Assembly (NCBI GenBank): GCA_037903475.1
Contig: JBAJFG010000615.1
Span: forward strand, 1,078,501 to 1,142,500
Origin: Ancylostoma caninum
Taxonomy: Eukaryota; Nematoda; Chromadorea; Rhabditida; Ancylostomatidae
Length of the DNA stretch: 64,000 nucleotides
Direction of reading: 5' to 3'
In this document: positions 14,601 to 23,825 of the stretch, piece after piece
How the letters are laid out: every line of letters begins with the position of its first letter
Numbering within the stretch: position 1 is the first letter of the stretch
Translations under genes and position numbers: made by a program
Notes under the pieces: generated by a model
Told to the model about the DNA's origin: nothing
The model's database searches: none
What the model saw: the letters and a program-made list of their open reading frames with translations, nothing else

Positions 14601-17600
14601 ATAGAAAAGATACGTATCGAGTGCCACGTTACATCACCTTGGATCGCCTTCCAACGGAGCTCATCGCTTCTCATCGCATGTTTTTTCTCGATGATGTGCT
14701 CAAAGTGAGCGATGTGAGTGATAGCGATAGGGGAAAGCATGCTTATCGATCGCCACGCCAACTTCGCCCTGGGCATACTTCAGGCGACGCAATGTGGTCG
14801 CCGCGACTTGGTTTTGCACGAGCGACAAAGTCGCGGCGACTGGGTCGCGTGCTAGGGCACACTTTATATAATGATTGGCAACGGCATTGAATAACTCACT
14901 AGGCTCGTCCCATTGAAATCTCGATATTTAAGCTTCACTTACACTGCTTCCCTTACCTAGTGGAAGTAAGCTGTGATGAAAAGCTTTGTGCGTCGGAATT
15001 GTGGCTTCTAATTGGTTTTGGAAGACTATTTTCGCGTTCCAAGCTTTGGTTATGGAGATTGAATAAGGTTCTAGTTCTCTGTTTGACCTCTTGAGCATAA
15101 CTATTGTGTTGTTCTTTGCAATATTGGTAAAACATCCACAATTTGAAGAGATGCGAATTTGGTTATGGAGATTGAATAAGAAATCCCTCTAAAATTGTTA
15201 TGGAGGATGAATAAGGAATCACTCTAAAATACTGCAGTATGGGAACAAATTAAGAACATACTACTTAGAAAAAGAAAACTTTACAGATATTCTTATCAAT
15301 ATCTGCAACAGTGAAACTCCCACACAAATGTGTCGAAATAATAGAAATTTCGCCTAGATGAAGCGACGCGATTGGATCACACGGCATAAAAATGAGGAAA
15401 ATAGCTGAATACTCATAAAATGAAGTATGCCCAAGCCGCGACAGGCAAGCGATTTGGTCGCCACCCTATACCTTTCGCGATTTGGTCAAAATCGGCCGCG
15501 CATCCCCGGATTGCTTCTCAAAGTGAAGGCGCGTGGAATGACCACGGCAGTTTTTGTGACGTTTGCAAGTTAAATCGCGTGGAGACCAAATCGCCGTCTA
15601 TGCAAGTGTGCCCAGCCCAATTAATTATCATCTTCAATAGTCTGGGGTCTCCTCATTCTCATTATCCATGCGGCGACCTCGGGCTGTCGTCGCGATCGCA
15701 GGCAATCGTCACATGCTGGCGGAGTCTGAGGATACTCTAAATCTGGCGCTATACTCCACGTAAAGTGTAGCACCCTGTGTTGCCGTCGCCTCTCACCAAC
15801 GCCGGCGGTCAATATGCACCACTGACACAGTCGTTAGCGGTCGTTGAGGTCGTTAGCGACGTTGGGCCGCAAACATCAGCGGCCGCAGCGACGCCCCGCC
15901 CATAGTGGATAGGCGCTGTAGTCATAGTCGTCGGCGACAGCGGCGCAGGGTGCTCCACGTGGAGTATGGCAATAGTGTGAAGGTGACACTGTGACATTAT
16001 TCGGCTACTTCTACCTCGAAAATCATCCAATCATCAAAGTCATAGCTTCCTACCGAATTTTGTCAGTGGCGTTACTTCATGCGCTGACCTGAATATTTGT
16101 AGGATTATGCTAGGTATACAACAGGAACGACACCACACAAACTTTTCAAACCGTGCACAGTAGATTAGCTGGTATATTGATCGAATACCAACTTTACTTC
16201 AAGGCATACTATCATTGATTACGTGACGTTCGTCACCCGTCCTTCCGCGAACGCGGCGAAAAGGGCGGAGTGCGCGACGAACCCTCCCGGGGTGTGGGGT
16301 GTTATACCTGGAGAGGGCGGTGCGGCCCAGCTCTGCGATTGGCCAGAGCTCGACCGCGCCTCCCACTGCAGGTATAACGCTCCATACCCACCCTCCCGGC
16401 GTCTGCGCCACGGAAAAAAAGGTAGTGCCGCGCGCGAATTCGCGCGCGGCGGCGCGGCGGGTGACGAACGTCCGTAGACGACTATCATTTCCCTCACAAA
16501 ACTAGCATTTTCTTCCAATCTGTTGCACGGACCCTACCGTAACCATACATATAAAGATGACCTCACGGTAAAATATGAATACAATTTTTATAATCAGCGC
16601 ATCAAATAACCACTAGAGGCAAAGTTTAGGCGAGATTTTCAGATCTGCGAATTTTGAGGCAGAAGTAACCCAATGGTTCTGTTATTACTGCAGCGAGAGG
16701 AGAGGCCGCGGGTAAAATGGAGTGGGGGGGGCACTCGGTATAAGTCGATGAAATGACCTGTCCTACACGTTTTGACTTGTTTGCATTACAGGTAACTACT
16801 GTACATTAAAGGCAGAGGGCCACCTCGTTCTGCCTGTTGGATTTACCAACATATCCTACACCTTCTCATCATGTTGATCCCTGGGATGTACATCAACAGG
16901 CACAGAAGCGACGAAATTCCCATTTTTGAAAGGCTCGAACTGGATAAAAATTTGGAGCCCGGAGGTGGATCGCTCCAAGCTGTGCTGGCTGCCTGCCACG
17001 GCTGCCGCGTCGGTCAACGAGTCTTGGCGTGTCCAATCGATAAGATCAACGGCTTCACATGTCAACTCGGGTTGGCAAACTGTTACAGACCCCGTCCTGG
17101 AAGACGGGTTTATAGACCATTCTGAGACAATTTATGTATACCATTGGAACCATCGCGCCGAGTAGATGCAGAATCTGCTGTTAGCTGAACTACGAAAATG
17201 AGGTGGACCCCTGCCTTTAAGAGAGCTAACAAGTCAGAGAGTTCTGGACGTGTCAGCTAACGAGTCTGAACGTGCAGGACAGGTCATATTATCGACTTAT
17301 ACCAAGTGGCCCCCCCCCAACTCCATTTTACCCGAGGCCGCGCCGCATGCTTTCCAAGTCGGCGAAAATTGCACCACTATCGGAGCGCACTGAATAGCCT
17401 TCGTTGTAAACATTTCGAAAATCGAATAATGGCGCTTAAAGGCAGGGGGCCACCTCGTTCTGCCTGTTGGATTCACCATTAATCCTAGACCTTCTCATCA
17501 TGTTGATCCCCGGAATGTACATCAACAGGCGCAGAAGCGACGAAATACCCATTTTTGAAAGGCACGAACTGGGTAAAAATTTGGAGCCCGGAGGCGGATC

Positions 17601-18977
17601 GCTCCAAGCTGTGCTGGCTGCCTGCCACGGCTGCCGCGTTGGTCAACGAGTCTTGGCGTGTTCAATCGATAAGATCAACGGCTTCACATGTCAACTCGGG
17701 TTGGCGAACTGTTACAGACTCCGTCCAGGAAGACGGGTTTAAAGACCGTTTTGAGACAATTTACCAATACCGCTAGATTCAGCGTGCGGAGGAGATGCAG
17801 AATCTGGAAATATCTCAACCACGAATGTGAGGTGGACCCCTGCCTTTAAAGGCAGCAGGAGCTGAAACTCTCGACTCTGAGCTGAGCTGCGGGTGGTGAA
17901 GTACAGACTCAGCACATCATAAATGTGAAAGGAACACAGACAATGATGGCTTACCTGCAGAGAAAATGGAACATTCGTCGCGAACACGCCTGGCCGTGTG
18001 GGTGCGCGGACGAGTTTTTCCCGGCGCGAAAGCCATTGCGGCGCATGGTTTTGGCCGAGTCCCGTCATGAAACCCTGTGAATTGAATGCATTTCGTTTTC
18101 CCTTTGCGCCAAACCACGCACTGCAATGGCTTTTGCGCCGGGGAAAACTCGTCCGCGCGCGAACACGGCCAGGCGTGTTCGCGACGAATGCTCCATTTTC
18201 TCTGCAGGTAAGCTATCATTGTCTGTGTTCGTTTCACATTTATGATGTGCTGAGTCTGTACTTCATCACCCACAGCTCAGCTCGGAGTCGAGGATTTCAG
18301 CTCCTGCTGCCTTTAACAACGGTGGATCTCACTCCGCGTATGTAGAACACTCATTGACGTACAGAGCCGAAATATAATTACGGCGGAACAGCACGTTTTT
18401 TTTTTGGTAAATGAAAGTTATGCTCAAGATACGATTTCAGAGAAGGTATCATGGTAGAGTTCTCGTTAGCACCGAAAATTTTGCCTTCAATAGATTGTAC
18501 TCTTGTTAAGCAACAATGTGGAACAATTCGTGGAGTTCGTCTGGCTAAACTGCTGGTAAACTGGTTAACTGGATGGCCAAACGTATGGTTCCAAATGCAT
18601 TGCCTCCATACTTCAGGGCGGCAGTTCGTGACAATACTTTTTTTTTCAAATAGATATGGTCCCATATCATATATGTTTCTGCTACTATGGTTTGAAAACA
18701 TATTCATCAAAGAAGGGAATATGTATTACATGAATAATGGGAGGAGTTCAGAGTCAGACCTTAACACTAGTTGTAGGAAGCATTATCAGAGAGAAGGTGA
18801 GAAGGTACTATATGCAAGGACGCAAAGGCCAGATTAGAAGCGCAAAAAGAACGCATTTATCATAGCACTTACTTCACGAGAGATTCGGTCCAGTGCCTTT
18901 TCCTCCGCATCTGTCTTAGTAATCAATCGGCGTCTACCCGTAGTAGTGTTGGAGTATGAGCTCATAGTGTTCACCAT
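2022..18977 (-). CDS. LRRFIP-family coiled-coil protein, complete 11-exon gene
   Basis: Exons on the minus strand in transcript order: 18873-18977, 12764-12847, 12645-12677, 12329-12379, 11212-11301, 11061-11141, 10903-10995, 2611-2693, 2338-2443, 2130-2247, 2022-2053. All junctions keep one reading frame, giving about 291 residues from ATG (18977) to TAG (2022). Residues 36-63 are a basic R/K/E-rich helix like the conserved EARxxxKR..AR segment of LRRFIP proteins. Residues 92-180 form a heptad-rich coiled coil containing the diagnostic [20 protein letters not shown]. Then come [12 protein letters not shown], a Ser-rich linker, and a second helix with [11 protein letters not shown]. Known LRRFIP proteins bind the LRR domain of the actin regulator Flightless-I, and vertebrate members take part in innate and Wnt signalling; any such role here is inferred from family. 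Exons 5 and 8 use unusual TTAAG acceptors. Identity of the family is strong; the symbol is left blank because the species is unknown. Confidence 0.85.
4632..4956. mobile_element. PIF/Harbinger-like MITE, copy 1
   Basis: Termini are inverted repeats beginning GAGTATCCCCAGACTTCG. The element is flanked on both sides by TTA (4629-4631 and 4957-4959). A 3-bp TWA duplication is the hallmark of the PIF/Harbinger superfamily. It shares interior sequence with 28607-28964, including repeated GGCGATCGCCAC motifs. It has no coding capacity. Confidence 0.7.
4984..5558. mobile_element. TTAA-flanked non-autonomous DNA element (575 bp)
   Basis: The left end reads TTAAAGGCAGTGTCCAGGCA and the right end is its reverse complement, ending TGCCTTTAA. 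TTAA at both edges is compatible with a piggyBac-like TTAA target duplication, but because TTAA is palindromic it could instead belong to the inverted repeat. The same AGGCAG terminus recurs in at least five other elements in this window. Confidence 0.6.
5640..5960 (+). pseudogene. Decayed Tc1/mariner-type transposase fragment
   Basis: Plus-strand frames give [10 protein letters not shown], then [12 protein letters not shown] and GHPIWAAY. These match, respectively, the F.QD.APxH and W.P.SPDLNP.EN.W motifs around the second and third catalytic acids of Tc1-like DDE transposases. Stops and frame changes interrupt it, and the SPDLNP motif is degraded, so it cannot be active. An imperfect duplication of AACAACTGAGGTAA lies just upstream (5568-5600). 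Confidence 0.55.
6892..7336. mobile_element. TTAA-family element, older diverged copy
   Basis: The interior matches the 16.8 and 35.2 kb copies: a purine/pyrimidine block CGCCACG..TGCAGCG..GGCCAACACGTCT, then TCGATGAGATCAAC. The right end is TGACACACTGCCTTTAA at 7320-7336. The left terminus has decayed, so the start is approximate. Confidence 0.5.
7940..9660. mobile_element. 1.7-kb foldback element with nested palindrome
   Basis: The arms (about 7940-8797 and 8839-9660) are imperfect reverse complements over roughly 800 bp. For example, TCCACGGATCTGTGATATGC at 8329 is mirrored as GCATATCACAGATCCGTGGA at 9291. The centre (8750-8885) carries a second, tighter palindrome, GTGAGCACGCCCGTTATAG and its mirror copies. 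Short ORFs of 65-101 codons on both strands are mirror images of each other and are not taken as genes. Confidence 0.7.
10903..11301 (-). CDS. LRRFIP gene exons 5-7 (main coiled coil)
   Basis: Exon 5 (11212-11301) contains [18 protein letters not shown], exon 6 (11061-11141) [17 protein letters not shown], and exon 7 (10903-10995) [12 protein letters not shown] through [11 protein letters not shown]. Together they form an uninterrupted 88-residue coiled coil, the most conserved block of the LRRFIP family. Exons are phase 0 with GT donors (GTTTGT, GTATGG, GTAAGT). Exon 5 has the atypical acceptor GAATTAAG. Confidence 0.85.
12329..12847 (-). CDS. LRRFIP gene exons 2-4
   Basis: Exon 2 (12764-12847, 28 codons) encodes the basic helix [20 protein letters not shown]. 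Exon 3 (12645-12677) is a 33-nt micro-exon, [11 protein letters not shown], flanked by TTTTCCAG and GTATGT. Exon 4 (12329-12379, 17 codons) encodes a polar linker, [17 protein letters not shown]. All three are phase 0 at both ends, so any of them could be skipped without a frameshift. Confidence 0.8.
12864..13747. mobile_element. Mariner-type element, degenerate, 884 bp
   Basis: The left end is TTGGGTTGATGCAAAAG after TA, and the right end is the inverted GCATCAACCTAA followed by TA. The terminal sequence closely follows the TTAGGTTGxTGCAAAAG ends of mariner elements, and TA is the mariner target. No intact transposase is present; the interior has only short ORFs without recognisable DDE motifs. 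It lies in LRRFIP intron 1, ending 16 bp from the exon-2 acceptor. Confidence 0.65.
13953..14141. mobile_element. TA-type MITE (GACGCTGCCAAC family), copy 1
   Basis: Inverted ends TATATGACGCTGCCAACTAA, about 189 bp. The interior is a loose palindrome with GAATGGC and ATTTCATTTTCACT. A second copy is at 56286-56472. TA-rich edges fit Tc1/mariner-type insertion. The 98-codon ORF crossing it is not considered a gene. Confidence 0.65.
14531..15737. mobile_element. Harbinger-like element split by a nested insertion
   Basis: TAA precedes the left end (14528-14530), which begins GAGCATCCCCAGACTTCG. The right end, GAGTCTGAGGATACTC, is followed by TAA (15738-15740). Aligned with the reverse complement of 28607-28964, the left piece (to about 14760) stops at CGATCGCCACGCC and the right piece resumes at about 15618 with AATTATCATC..GGGGTCTCCTCATT. 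Together they make one ~350-bp MITE interrupted by ~0.85 kb. Confidence 0.6.
14770..15617. mobile_element. Nested insert inside the Harbinger-like MITE
   Basis: The edges are inverted: CTGGGCATACTT on the left and AAGTGTGCCCAG on the right, with GCGACxxxGTCGCCGCG-type GC-rich blocks inside each end and AT-rich sequence between. I assign no superfamily. Exact ends are uncertain by several bases. Confidence 0.45.
15749..15968. mobile_element. Short foldback MITE (ATACTCCACGT ends)
   Basis: CTATACTCCACGT at 15749 is mirrored by ACGTGGAGTATGG at 15956. The inner blocks GCACCCTG and CAGGGTGC are also mirrored. A GC-rich CG-repeat core lies between. A fragment of the same end occurs at about 42765-42800. 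Confidence 0.5.
16217..16480. mobile_element. 264-bp MITE with 9-bp target-site duplication
   Basis: ACTATCATT flanks both sides (16208-16216, 16481-16489). The ends are imperfect inverted repeats sharing GACGTTCGTCACCCG. The interior is GC-rich, with a near-palindrome GCGCGCGAATTCGCGCGC at 16428. A 9-bp duplication is typical of Mutator-like (MULE) elements, so a MULE-derived MITE is the best guess. Confidence 0.7.
16806..17220. mobile_element. TTAA-family element copy A (415 bp)
   Basis: It starts TTAAAGGCAGAGGGCCACCT and ends AGGTGGACCCCTGCCTTTAA. It is a near twin of 17436-17849, lying in the same orientation 215 bp away. Overlapping ORFs up to 84 codons on both strands are by-products of the GC-rich interior. 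Confidence 0.7.
17436..17849. mobile_element. TTAA-family element copy B (414 bp)
   Basis: The ends are TTAAAGGCAGGGGGCCACCT and GTGGACCCCTGCCTTTAA. It matches copy A along its length with scattered substitutions. Its right TTAA (17846-17849) is also the left TTAA of the next element. Confidence 0.7.
17846..18316. mobile_element. TTAA-flanked foldback, 471 bp
   Basis: Both ends read TTAAAGGCAGCAGGAGCTGA in inverted orientation. The arms (about 17846-18060 and 18105-18316) are nearly perfect mirror images, including TGGAACATTCGTCGCGAACA and its reverse complement. The loop contains ATTGAATGCATTTCG. It shares its first ten bases with the adjacent TTAA family but not its interior. Confidence 0.7.
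18377..18872. other. Intron 1 remainder, nothing recognised
   Basis: This stretch between the foldback and LRRFIP exon 1 carries a 128-codon plus-strand ORF (18451-18837) without homology I recognise, antisense to the gene. I treat it as chance. Confidence 0.4.
18873..18977 (-). CDS. LRRFIP gene exon 1 (start codon)
   Basis: The exon encodes 35 residues, [20 protein letters not shown] then [15 protein letters not shown], and ends at a consensus GTAAGTGC donor in phase 0. The last part matches the AEDEALxxIARE segment that opens LRRFIP proteins and reads straight into AEAR of exon 2. A second in-frame ATG lies four codons in, so either Met could start translation. Confidence 0.85.
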
Positions 18978-18978
18978 A

Positions 18979-19015
18979 AAGGAACACTAAATAAAGCCTA
19001 TATCACCTGAAAATA
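18979..19015 (-). promoter_or_regulatory. Candidate spliced-leader trans-splice acceptor before exon 1
   Basis: On the minus strand an excellent TTATTTTCAG acceptor lies about 34 nt 5' of the ATG, and a second, TTTATTTAG, about 10 nt 5' of it. Neither has a recognisable upstream exon. In nematodes such an outron acceptor just before the start codon usually receives a spliced leader. This is inferred from sequence only. Confidence 0.5.
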
Positions 19016-19454
19016 AGAAGAATAGAACACAGAACACGACAAGGTCCATTCATCACGTCTGAAAGCAAAGCGAATCTTTCCCATACATTTATTTGCAAAG
19101 ATTATCAAAACCAAGGGATTACAAGGCCAAAAACAATGTGGGCGCCCCATCCGGTGAAGCCGGGAACGGGAATTTATCAAGTGTAATGATGAGAAATAGT
19201 GAATCAGTGAAAGGAAAGACGATGATGGTTCCCTGGAAGAAATCACAAATTCCTTCATCGAAGAGCAAAACGGCACGTGCGAAGGCCGACACGCGCCTGC
19301 GCTGGCGCTGGAGCAGCCTTGTCGGCTCCTTCCAGAGCGGAGCGGCGGGAAAGCTCTCATGAGCTCGCGAGCAGCTTTTGAATGGCGTGCTCGTTCATGG
19401 CTTTTCAGGACACCATATAGTTCCTTGAAGGCATTCTCCCACTGCACTTCTCAT

Positions 19455-19838
19455 GTTGGTGGTATCAGCAGATTCTTGATCTCCTCGCTACGCTGATTTC
19501 AGCAATGTAAATCAAAGTCAAAGAAATTACCACAACCCCGTTTTTGATAGGGTCGAACTCACTCATCCCGGAGCCAGTAGGCGGGTCGATCCAAGCTGTG
19601 CTAACTGTCCGCCACGGCTGCAGCGGGTTGGGTAATGAGTTTGGCGCGAGCAATCGATGAGGTCAACGGCTTCACTCGTCGACTCGGGTTAACAAGGTGT
19701 TACAGAGCCCGCCCCGGAAAGCAGGGTTGAATGGTGTTTTGGAAAATTTTGTGTATACCGCTGGAATCAGCGTATCGAGAAGATTCAGAATCCGTTATTA
19801 GCTCAACCACGGTAGTGAGATGGGACATTGCTTCTGAG
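19455..19838. mobile_element. TTAA-family element, truncated copy
   Basis: It contains the family core (GATCTCCTCGCTACGCTGAT, GATCCAAGCTGTGCTAACTG, GTATACCGCTGGAATCAGCG) but lacks intact AGGCAG termini on either side. It lies immediately 5' of the LRRFIP gene. Confidence 0.5.
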
Positions 19839-19908
19839 GACCGAATTCTAAATTGTGATTTGTCATCGGATTGGTAATCGTAGGAAATTTCAGTCCAGAC
19901 ATCGTATA

Positions 19909-20114
19909 CAGTGCGTTCCCTGAAACGTACACTGCCATCCTCGCCCCGATCGAACAAAGCGGCGCATGTGTGTTCAATCAGGGCGCGAACGGATCATTCA
20001 GAACGCGAGGAGAGGCTGATCGGCTGTTGCAGCTTCACGCCCCGATTGAACGCACACGCGCCGCCTTGTTCAATCGGGGCGAGGACTGCAGTGTACGTTT
20101 CAGGGAACAGACTG
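19909..20114. mobile_element. 206-bp TA-flanked foldback MITE (GTTCCCTGAAACG family)
   Basis: Inverted ends CAGTGCGTTCCCTGAAACG, flanked by TA (19907-19908, 20115-20116). The arms are nearly perfect palindromes with CGCCCCGATTGAAC motifs. The same ends bound a 1.9-kb element at 25931-27843. Confidence 0.7.
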
Positions 20115-20129
20115 TAGGAGTTGTCTGAT

Positions 20130-20530
20130 GTCATAATCACAAAAGTCGTACTTTTTTTGTGCCCTAGCCAGGCCCCAGCGCAGCTTGTCGGTGGGCAAGC
20201 TGGGCTTCGTAAAAGGGTCGAAAAGCAAAAGGGGCTTCGTACGGGTTCGGGGCCGAGCCCCAGAAAAACTTTGAGGTGTTCGTTGGTCCAAAGGAAAGAA
20301 ATGCGTTAATAAAGGCGATGAAAGACGAAAAAGGCTCGCAAAAGAACTGCTCGTAGCTTTAGCAGGGCAATTGCGGCGATCGATGTTGTGGTGAAGAAGC
20401 GTTATAGCACTCAAAATAAAGGTACAGGGCATTCGGAAAGGAGTCGGTACTGGTGCATTCACGGACCTGAGGTGAGTCATGTGTTCCACGTACTCCCACA
20501 TCATTTCCGGGATCCTTTCTAACATGTTAA
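20130..20530. other. GC-rich unique stretch, no gene
   Basis: A 141-codon minus-strand ORF covers it but looks low in meaning. A GGGGCTTCGT motif occurs here and at 28487-28520, which suggests a shared unnamed repeat. Confidence 0.3.
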
Positions 20531-20696
20531 GCAGTTAAAAATCACTGCGACTAACAAGCTTGAACATGCGCGACTTGCCAAAGGCCTCTCTGATCTCTTT
20601 ACGTAAAAATGCACCAATACCGACTCATTTCTGAACCGCCTGTATACTATCAGATCACAAAACTTATGTGAATCCAGGAATTGTATGCTCGGTAAA

Positions 20697-20745
20697 GGGG
20701 CCAGCCTGTTTCAGACAGGCTGGGGTACAAGCTGAGCCTGTCGGG
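20697..20745. other. Strong hairpin
   Basis: GCCAGCCTGTTTCAGACAGG is self-complementary (CAGCCTGT / ACAGGCTG), and a third CAGGCTCAGC-like arm follows. It sits just before the TTCGAATA satellite. Confidence 0.4.
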
Positions 20746-20769
20746 GGCATAATTTCTAGAGTGTTACAT

Positions 20770-21020
20770 TCGAAAAAATTTTTCGAATATTCGAATATTC
20801 GAATAATCGAATATTTCGATATGGCCGAATATTCGAATATTCGAATAAACGAATATTCTGAAACGCCCGAATATTCGAATATTCGAATAAACGAATATTT
20901 CGACGTCTCCGAATATTCGAATATTCGAGTAATTCGAATACTTCAACCTCTCGAATATTCGAATTATTCGAATATTCGATCATGAGCTTCGAATATTCGA
21001 ATATTTCGAATATTTGGGAA
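20770..21020. repeat. TTCGAATATTCGAATA self-complementary satellite, cluster 1
   Basis: Runs of CGAATATTCGAATA, broken by short GC spacers such as GGCC, CGCC and CGTCTCC, are arranged so that most of the region can pair with itself. All reading frames give the pattern SNIR/YSN, explaining the spurious ORFs on both strands. It is flanked on the left by AGAGTGTT. Confidence 0.75.
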
Positions 21021-21029
21021 GTTGCTCTA

Positions 21030-22357
21030 TGTTTATCTCGACTGAGTATGCAAAGGGAAATTCCCTGAATAGAACAATTACTCAGTAGGTTGCCGCGAAA
21101 GTTACTTAGTCACTTCACCACTATTCACTACTACTTACTTAGTCAAAGTCACTTACTTTTGTGTGTTGCTAATTTTTTTTCGAAATTGATTTGGAATTTT
21201 CTGTCCAAAACTTATATAACTCAATGCTCTACCTATATCCAGTTTGTCCTACCATTCCGTTGCGATTATGACTGAAAAGATTGTCACTGACTACAAGCAT
21301 CTTCAGCTGCTCCTGGTTTGATAACTCAGAAAACATAGCAACTCAAGGGGTGCCACAAAAGCGAGCGCCTCCTGGAACTGATTGAATAGAATCCGCGTAG
21401 TGGTATTCTTGACCTGGCAGTCATCGCAACACACACACAGTATTTTTTTTTACCTGCTTCTCCACGGGGAGGCAAGGAAATACGACGTGTGGATACCTCA
21501 TGATCTGAGTGACCGCTAGTTTCAAGTGCGTAGAGTGCGTGCATAAATGCATAAACTTTTTGAGTTTTCAACAGAGCTTCGCTCAGCTAGCCATCTTGGT
21601 TACCGGTGACGAGAAGAGGGTTCTTTATGTAATTCACGCAAGGAAATGTGGTTGACTCTTAAGCCATTAACTGCCAAAACTACTGCATAAACGAGAACTA
21701 TCTCCTCAGAAAGTACAAAGGAACCATTTGTTAAAAGCTGCTGCCAACAAAACTTACTGTTTGCGCAGAATAATGATTTCGCTTACATTGTGTAGATGTT
21801 TGTTATATTGAAGAAAAAGAATTAACCCGAAAAGACGTCCAAAAATGGCTGAAACTTTCGCGACGTCTAAAATAGACAACACTGAATAGAGTTAAGAACC
21901 GGTGTTTCGAACCTAATTTCAAGTGAGCCTAGTTCTCAGCTGACGGGTTCAGCATTGGAGCTACTACCAATTGCAAGAACTAACCCAATCCCAAATCACT
22001 GAAACCTCAAGATATGTACGTAGTGTTGCACTCGTTTCTGTAATGAGTCTGCATAAGTTTTTTTGCTACAGCAACATACGTAGAATGTTACAGCCATATG
22101 ATAAGTCAGCATGAGTTTCTTTCTAGGTAATGAAAACAAATAGGAGCATTTTTAGGAGTTTTGGACTCAGCAAACTAGTATGTCAATATTGTACGTACTT
22201 GCTAATCGCTTTGCTGGGTTTCCATCCAACATCTCGAGATCGTTTCTCAGAACGGGTGCTTTGTATTGTATAAATAAATGAAGTTAATTTCCCAAATTTT
22301 GTGCACAGAAGTTGCAGTGGCATGCTGGTGGTAAGGTTGCGGGATGGGGTTGGAAAA
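21030..22357. other. Intergenic, nothing recognised
   Basis: AT-rich sequence without coding-like exons, tandem repeats or clear element ends. The 81-codon minus-strand ORF at 21326-21571 is not supported by anything else. Confidence 0.4.
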
Positions 22358-22365
22358 GTAGGATT

Positions 22366-22644
22366 CAGTGGCGGACGCAGAAAGTGGGCGGGAGGGGGGG
22401 CGTGGGAAGAAAAGTGGGGTCTCCGCCGTTTTGGGGACCCAGACGGAAAATAAAATTAATAATAATATTAATTATAATAATAAACAATAAATAAAAAATA
22501 TATTAAAAATAATAATAAAAATAAACAATTAAAAATAAACTAACACAAGATTTTTATTGTATTGTAAAGTAATTTCGAAAATTTGGCGACCCATTCTCGG
22601 GGGGGGGCGCCCCCCCCCCCCCCCCCCCCCTGCGTCCGCAACTG
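22366..22644. mobile_element. hAT-like MITE, copy 1 (279 bp)
   Basis: Starts CAGTGGCGGACGCAG, ends CTGCGTCCGCAACTG, and is flanked by the exact 8-bp duplication GTAGGATT (22358-22365, 22645-22652). An 8-bp duplication with CAG..CTG ends is characteristic of hAT. The interior is AAT/ATA-rich, with a G/C homopolymer stretch near the right end. Confidence 0.85.
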
Positions 22645-22869
22645 GTAGGATTACTCGAAATGGAGGCGTGGAGCCTCCATGGCAGACTAGTATCATAAAG
22701 ATTGGAAATTCCCAGTAAGCTCTTTGCTTTTGTGAAGTTTTTTTTTTCACCAAATTGAAGGCTCAAGACTTGCCACAAAATTGTAGCGATCTATCTACGT
22801 CAGCAGGTATTCTCAGACAATGTGCGGGTGAACCGCGGTACAAATATTTGGCGTAGGCAACTCTACACT

Positions 22870-23825
22870 CAACCAAGTATAGTCTTTGTCACCACGGAAC
22901 AAACGTCTGCAGCAGCACGGCCACGGCGGAGGCCGCCGCGCAGCCGCGGCGCAACACCGCCGCGAGGCTGTTGCGGGCGGCGTGGCGGGCATTTTGCCAG
23001 CTTTGGCAGCCGGCTGATTTATCGATTACTTCATTGCGGCCGGATTTCCGCCGTTTTTGTTCGTTCTTCTTCATGTTTTTTTTTATATTTTTTCCCTGTC
23101 TCGTTGATTTTCATCTTTTCCAGGCCAGAAGGAATGAAGAACGACGGCAAGTTTTACTTTCTGACTTTCTACAGCTCTTTGTGAGATATTTTGTCTATTC
23201 ATTGTTTTCAAAATCTGACATAGCATTAGAATGCCACTGTTGGTGATCTCTAAAACTTCTTTCTTTTGCATTCGTCGGAATTCAACATAATCGACATAGC
23301 TGCACCAGAAATTTCCTGCTTGGAAGTGTTTCATAGGACAGCATATCCATTTCTCAGTGCTGTGTTCATTCTTATAGAGGATGCAATTTTTAACGGGTTA
23401 GAGGTGAATAAGACAATCGCTTAGACCTTGCCCCGTGGGATGAAGTCGAATGAAGGTGGATTGAAATTTCTATGCGTATTTGTGCTTTGGATCGTGACTT
23501 GATACCAGCAAACATGCATAAATAAAAATAAATGGTTTGCACTATAAAGTGATGTTAGCTCAACATCCCTTCTGGCCTGGAATGGATGAAAAATTAACGA
23601 GACAGAAAAGAAAATGTGAAAAACTCTAAGAAAAACGAACAAAAACGGCGGAAATCCGGCCGCAATGAAGTACTCGATAAATCAGCCGGCTGCCAAAGCT
23701 GGCAAAATGCCCGCCACGCCGCCCGCAACAGCCTCGCGGCGGTGTTGCGCCGCGGCTGCGCGGCGGCCTCCGCCGTGGCCGTGCTACTGCAGACGTTTCT
23801 TCCGTGGTGACAAGGACAATAATTG
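22870..23825. mobile_element. Foldback with ~260-bp GC-rich arms
   Basis: Left arm 22870-23135 and right arm 23567-23825 are near-perfect reverse complements, starting TTGTCACCACGGAA and including a GC-rich core (CCACGGCGGAGGCCGCCGCG) and ending at TTCTGGCCTGGA. The central 430 bp is AT-rich, without a recognisable transposase. The 60-120-codon ORFs in the arms mirror each other and are not genes. Confidence 0.7.

Noticed and set aside
18451..18837. 128-codon plus-strand ORF
   Set aside because: Lies antisense in an LRRFIP intron, with no motif or conserved pattern.
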